Below are positions 60,858-64,000 of a stretch of DNA of 64,000 bases, one piece after another; the first letter of the stretch is position 1, and each line of letters starts with the position of its first letter. This DNA is from Mixophyes australis (taxonomy: Eukaryota > Chordata > Amphibia > Anura > Limnodynastidae). The position numbers and the translations under genes are program-made. The notes beneath the pieces are model-generated. The model was not told the origin of the DNA. It saw nothing but the letters and a program-made list of their open reading frames with translations, and ran no database searches. The DNA is taken from NCBI GenBank assembly GCA_036250195.1, contig JAVHZZ010000005.1, forward strand, positions 128,835,500 to 128,899,499. Reading direction: 5' to 3'.

Positions 60858-60872
60858 TAGACGAGTTGTTCA

Positions 60873-61320
60873 GTCTATGACCGAACTTCTAGAGTCTGAA
60901 AGGGTCACAGAGAATCCCTTGTCTAAGAATGCGTTTCTTGAGACTAGTGAGGGACTTGGTACGCAGCAGAAGGTTGTCTTCACAGGACAAGTTGAGGTCC
61001 TAGATGGAGTGGACAGGCAGGATCCTGTCAGACAAGAGGCTGTCAGTAGCCAGGTCTTTGAAGCTGCTGGAAAAGATGGTGACATCTTTCGCGACCTTAC
61101 CCTGGGCAGGGTCCCACCCCAGAGGAGTATTCCCGTGTTCGAGGTACCAGTGGAGGAGGTAGGTCCTCAGCTGGTGGTTGCTGGACAAGATCCGAACAAA
61201 AGACAGGGAAGTCCCAGAGTTCTGCGCAAGAACGAGGGATCCACTGGTAAGGGACGTCCTAGCAAGGCCTTGGGGCTGCAGGTAAAACCTGCCCTACAGG
61301 GTCCCGTAGAGAGAGGACCC
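60873..61320 (+). pseudogene. DIRS copy B RT thumb/RNase H remnant
   Basis: Matches 29166-29600 of copy A with few differences. The long open frame 60820-61347 is a shifted frame; the ancestral frame gives LSSQDKLRS, SLKLLEKMVTSFATLPWAG and a WWLLD block. It ends at a deletion junction near 61312 (GAGAG), where the recombinase N-terminal part is lost. Confidence 0.65.
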
Positions 61321-61762
61321 TCAGACTCCTGGAACAAAGACAAATAAATATTTGCACGTAGTGAGGGCATTACGTATATATGTTAAGAGATCTGCAAAGA
61401 TACGTAAGACGGTCTCTATTTGTGGTGTTTGACTTTTTTCCAAACGGGGATGGCCAGCATCTAAGCAAACTATTGCCAGATGGCTTACCCTGACTATCAG
61501 GGAGGCTTATGTCCGTATTAATCTCCCTGTGCCGAAGCGTATTGTTGCCCATTCTACCCGGTCGGTTGGGGCGTCTTGGGCGGCTCGTAATTTAGCCACG
61601 GCGGACCGGCTGCCCTGCACAGCTACCTGGTCTTCGGTCCATACCTTTAAGAAACTCTACCAATTTAATATATTTGCGTCTGGGGACGCCTCCTTTGGCC
61701 GTAGTGTTCTGCGTGCAAGGAGATCAGAGTGGTCCCACCTTTCAGAGGGATTGCTTTTCTAA
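61321..61762 (+). pseudogene. DIRS copy B tyrosine recombinase, C-terminal half only
   Basis: Starts at TPGTKTNKYLHVVRALRIYV, equivalent to about 30350 in copy A. About 770 bp encoding the core-binding and first catalytic part are deleted, probably through the short shared GAGAGGA sequence. The remaining part contains the STRSVGASWAARN block and the final KLYQFN block with the Tyr. A frameshift lies near 61410-61440. Not functional. Confidence 0.8.
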
Positions 61763-61764
61763 GT

Positions 61765-62110
61765 CCCCATGGTTAAGGAGTGTCCCCCAGATGGATGAAA
61801 GAGAAAATGGGATTTATACTTACGATAAATCTTTTTCTCTGAGTCCATCTGGGGGACACTCCGATGCCCCCCGTCTTTTCGTTGTTTTGTCTCCCCTCCC
61901 CCTCTGTTGAGTGGTGTGTCTAAGTTGATTGGCCTATCTTCCTAATGGCTTTTGTAATCAAACTGAGGTATGTGGGAATTGGCGGGGGTGATATGCTGTC
62001 AGCTGAAAAAAGTTAACTCTTTGGGTGCCAGACTCCTCCCCCCGACTCAACCCCATGGTTAAGGAGTGTCCCCCAGATGGATATAAGAGAAAAAGGTTTA
62101 TCGTAAGTAT
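61765..62110. repeat. DIRS copy B internal complementary region and right terminal repeat
   Basis: The ICR at 61767-61875 holds GGAGTGTCCCCCAGATGGAT, TTTATACTTACGATAAATC and the inverted TCCATCTGGGGGACACTCC. The right terminal repeat at 61958-62110 contains GCTGAAAAAAGTTAACTCTT, CATGGTTAAGGAGTGTCCCC and the tip TTTATCGTAAGTATAAATCC. The tip and the ICR are complementary, as the DIRS replication model requires. This is the best preserved DIRS end in the window. Confidence 0.82.
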
Positions 62111-62139
62111 AAATCCTGTTTTCTCTTATGAGGGCTGAT

Positions 62140-62850
62140 CAAGAGTAAAGCAACACGTGCCAAATAGATGGTCTGTTCCAAATGTAATGCTAAATTGGCT
62201 TGTGAGCACTGACCCAGGTGCTCTGTGCTAATTGCAGCCATTCTGGAAAATCTGCTGCAGCTGTCAGCCTTGCTTTGACTAATTATATCTTATACTCTCT
62301 ATAGACTGATAGAGAAGTATGGATTCTGACCACAATTTGAGAGAAGAGCATAATGTTTATAATAGATTATTGCTCTCTCAGGAACAGCAATACTATCTTT
62401 TCACTGGTTCATAGATGATGTTTGGGTGTGGTAGCTTTTGTTTTCTACTAAAAATGTGAGGAAAACAGAGCAACATGTGCCAAGTGTTTTTCTCCCTGTT
62501 CCAAAGGCAATGCTAAATCAGCTGGTGAGCATTTGGAATCGGGAATGCTGTGAGGATTGCAGCCAGTCTGGAAGGTCTGCAGCTGCTCACAGCCGTCCCT
62601 GGGCTAAGTATATTCTATACTCTCTGTGTAGTGGGTCTACTGATAGTGAAGTATAGATTTTGACTACATTTTGAGGGTAGAGTATAATATTTATAAAAGA
62701 TTATCGCTCTCTCATGTACGGAAATACTATCTTTTGACTTGTTCATAGATTAATTAGGATTTTCTGGGTAGATACCTTTGGTATGTACCTGTATTTTACT
62801 ATGTGGTGGCTTTGTTTTCTACTAACAATATGAGAAAAATAAAGCAACAT
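62140..62850 (+). repeat. Tandem units derived from the DIRS gag start
   Basis: Two full and one partial unit start at about 62147, 62457 and 62829, each with AAAGCAACACGTGCCAA or AGAGCAACATGTGCCAA, a CTGTTCcAAATGtAATGCTAAAT-type stretch, a TTGCAGCC(A)TCTGGAA stretch and TATACTCTCT. They align to the gag start of copies A and B (AAAGCAAAACAACACGTACC). Unit length is about 310-370 bp. The frames contain stops. The third unit breaks at the junction to RT near 62850. Confidence 0.7.
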
Positions 62851-62869
62851 GTCCCTTCGCTCTGCTTAA

Positions 62870-63300
62870 CCAGATGGTTCGTTCAGACCAGTGCTGAACC
62901 TCAAGCAGTTAGATCTGCATCTGAGAGTAGACTCCTTTCGGATGGAATCCCTGAGAACGGGCATAAATGGCCTGGAGACAGGCCAATTCATGGCAACTAT
63001 AGACATCAGGGATGCCTATCTCTATGTTCCTTTTTTTCAGGTTTACGATAGGCACAGCTCACTATCAGTTTAGAGCTCCTCCGTTCGGGCTGGCCACAGC
63101 CCCAAAGGTATTTACAAAGATTATGGCAGTTATGGCGGCACTTCTTCACTCCATGGGGGTGCAGTTAGTGTCTTATCTGGACGATCTGTTAGTCAAGGCT
63201 TCAACAGCACAGTTGTTGGAACAACATCTTTGCCTTACGGTGAGGGTGCTGGAACAGCACGGCTGGCTCTTGAATATAACAAAGTCACAGATGGTCCCTC
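62870..63300 (+). pseudogene. DIRS copy C reverse transcriptase core
   Basis: Reads PDGSFRPVLNLKQLDLHLR, then FRMESLRTGINGL, QFMATIDIRDAYLYVP, a frameshift near 63040, then YQFRAPPFGLATAPKVFTKI and the active site QLVSYLDDLLVKAS (YLDD). Then LEQHGWLLNITKSQMVP. These are the RT motifs of DIRS elements in order. One frameshift and the downstream deletion make it inactive. It shows what was deleted at 29165/29166 in copy A. Confidence 0.88.
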
Positions 63301-63594
63301 AGCTGGTGGTTGTTGGAGGACAACCTAACAAGAGGCCGATCCTTTGCCCCGTGGGCTTGGATCCTAGTATCCACAGACGCCAGTCTGAGTGGTTGGGGGG
63401 GCAGTGGTCCTTCACCTAAGGATACAGGGCCTGTGGTCAGAAAGACAGTGGGGTCTTTCCATAAATATGCGGGAGCTCTTGGCCATCTGGAAGGTGCTAC
63501 AGAGAGCTCAGTGTTCTTCAGGGAAGGCCGATCCGCATCCATTCCGACAATGCCACGGCAGTGTCATACATAAACAAGCAAGGAGGCACCAGGA
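63301..63594 (+). pseudogene. DIRS copy C RNase H-like region
   Basis: In the frame beginning near 63310: LEDNLTRGRSFAPWAWILVS, then TDASLSGWGG (first catalytic Asp). After a frameshift: NMRELLAIWKVLQRAQ (catalytic Glu), and near 63545-63560 a DNATAV-like stretch in the third frame. This is the RNase H of DIRS elements, which degrades the RNA template. It ends at a deletion junction at about 63594 leading directly into recombinase sequence. Confidence 0.75.
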
Positions 63595-64000
63595 GTGCAG
63601 GAGCCTCCCTTTGAACCTCTACTCTCAGCAGAGTGGCGGTTCTTGACCTGGAAGACAGTCTTCCTGCTTGCCATTGCCTCGGCTAGAAGGGTCTCCAAGC
63701 TGGGAGCTCTATCTTGCAAAGAACCTTATCTGATCTTTTATGAGGACAGAGCAGTTTTAAGGACTATTCTGTCCTTTCTCCCTAAGGTGGTCTCAGGTTT
63801 CCATGTCAATCAGGAAATAGTTGTTCCGGTGTTCAGAGAGGAACCTCTGACTCCAGGTACAAAAACAAAAAAGTATTTGGACGTAGTGAGGGAATTACGT
63901 ATGTATGTTGAGATCTGCAAAGATACGTAAGACAGATTCTCTATTTGTATTTGTTTTTTCTAGGAGGGGATGGCCAGCATCTAAGCAAACTATTGCCAGA
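63595..64000 (+). pseudogene. DIRS copy C tyrosine recombinase, start of catalytic part
   Basis: Open frame MQEPPFEPLLSAEWRFLTWK, then LLAIASARRVSKLGALSCKE (first catalytic Arg in the SARR block), and FLPKVVSGFHVNQEIVVPVF. It matches copy A from 30095 onward. A frameshift near 63910 breaks it, and the rest lies outside the window. Confidence 0.85.

Larger units (their letters stand above)
57239..62110 (+). mobile_element. DIRS-type retrotransposon, copy B (defective, split)
   Basis: Very close relative of copy A, starting inside its 5' region (57240 equals about 26860 in copy A), so the left terminal repeat and about 430 bp are missing. It contains gag, the RT leader, a 1.36-kb Penelope-like insertion (59500-60857), the RNase H remnant, a recombinase with a large deletion, the internal complementary region and a complete right terminal repeat. 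It has the same RT-core deletion as copy A. Copy C follows directly, in the same orientation. Confidence 0.87.
62116..64000 (+). mobile_element. DIRS-type retrotransposon, copy C (partial, continues past the window)
   Basis: Follows copy B directly. It begins with gag-start-like repeat units, then jumps to the RT core, RNase H and recombinase. It lacks the rest of gag, part of RT/RNase H and the N-terminal part of the recombinase. It keeps the RT core that copies A and B have lost. The same family, but a different deletion derivative. Confidence 0.8.

Noticed and set aside
60820..61347. A 175-residue novel protein
   Set aside because: It is the equivalent shifted frame in DIRS copy B, beginning inside the Penelope-like insert.

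Overview
The window is vertebrate genomic DNA, most likely from an amphibian and probably a frog. That inference rests on large introns filled with DIRS-type tyrosine-recombinase retrotransposons, CR1/L2 and L1 LINEs, a V-SINE-like SINE, a Penelope-like insertion with a hammerhead-type motif, and many hAT-type MITEs. No bacterial-style genes, operons or CRISPR arrays are present.

The only host gene I can support is a 4.1/ezrin (FERM) family gene on the + strand, best matched to epb41l4b (EHM2). Three coding exons are visible at 25050-25154, 44497-44539 and 47192-47270. They have good splice sites and compatible phases, and together encode a continuous stretch of the FERM domain. Everything else therefore lies in introns of this gene: more than 25 kb upstream, 19.3 kb, 2.65 kb, and more than 16.7 kb downstream.

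Layout: (1) 1.2-4.0 kb, a CR1/L2-type LINE split by a hAT MITE with an 8-bp target duplication. (2) 5.5-20.6 kb, one of three LTR copies, a hAT MITE with a GGCGCCCTAGGC motif, a decayed hAT transposase region, a second LTR copy and smaller MITEs. (3) 22.7-24.5 kb, an L2 remnant and a TIR element carrying a 500-bp CT/CTCG satellite. (4) 25.8-37.5 kb, a reverse-strand LTR-type element apparently interrupted by DIRS copy A, a MITE containing a V-SINE-like element, and a broken Tc1-like transposon. (5) 43.0-44.2 kb, the third LTR copy. (6) 48.8-55.9 kb, a 7-kb L1 containing an antisense L2 and a hAT MITE. (7) 57.2-64.0 kb, DIRS copies B and C head to tail. B is split by a 1.36-kb Penelope-like insertion and C runs off the window.

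None of the mobile elements has an intact coding set. Several insertions are nested with recognisable target duplications, so their relative ages can be read directly. The most interesting point is that DIRS copies A and B share the same stop codon, frameshift and reverse-transcriptase deletion. They look like members of one defective subfamily moved by enzymes supplied in trans.
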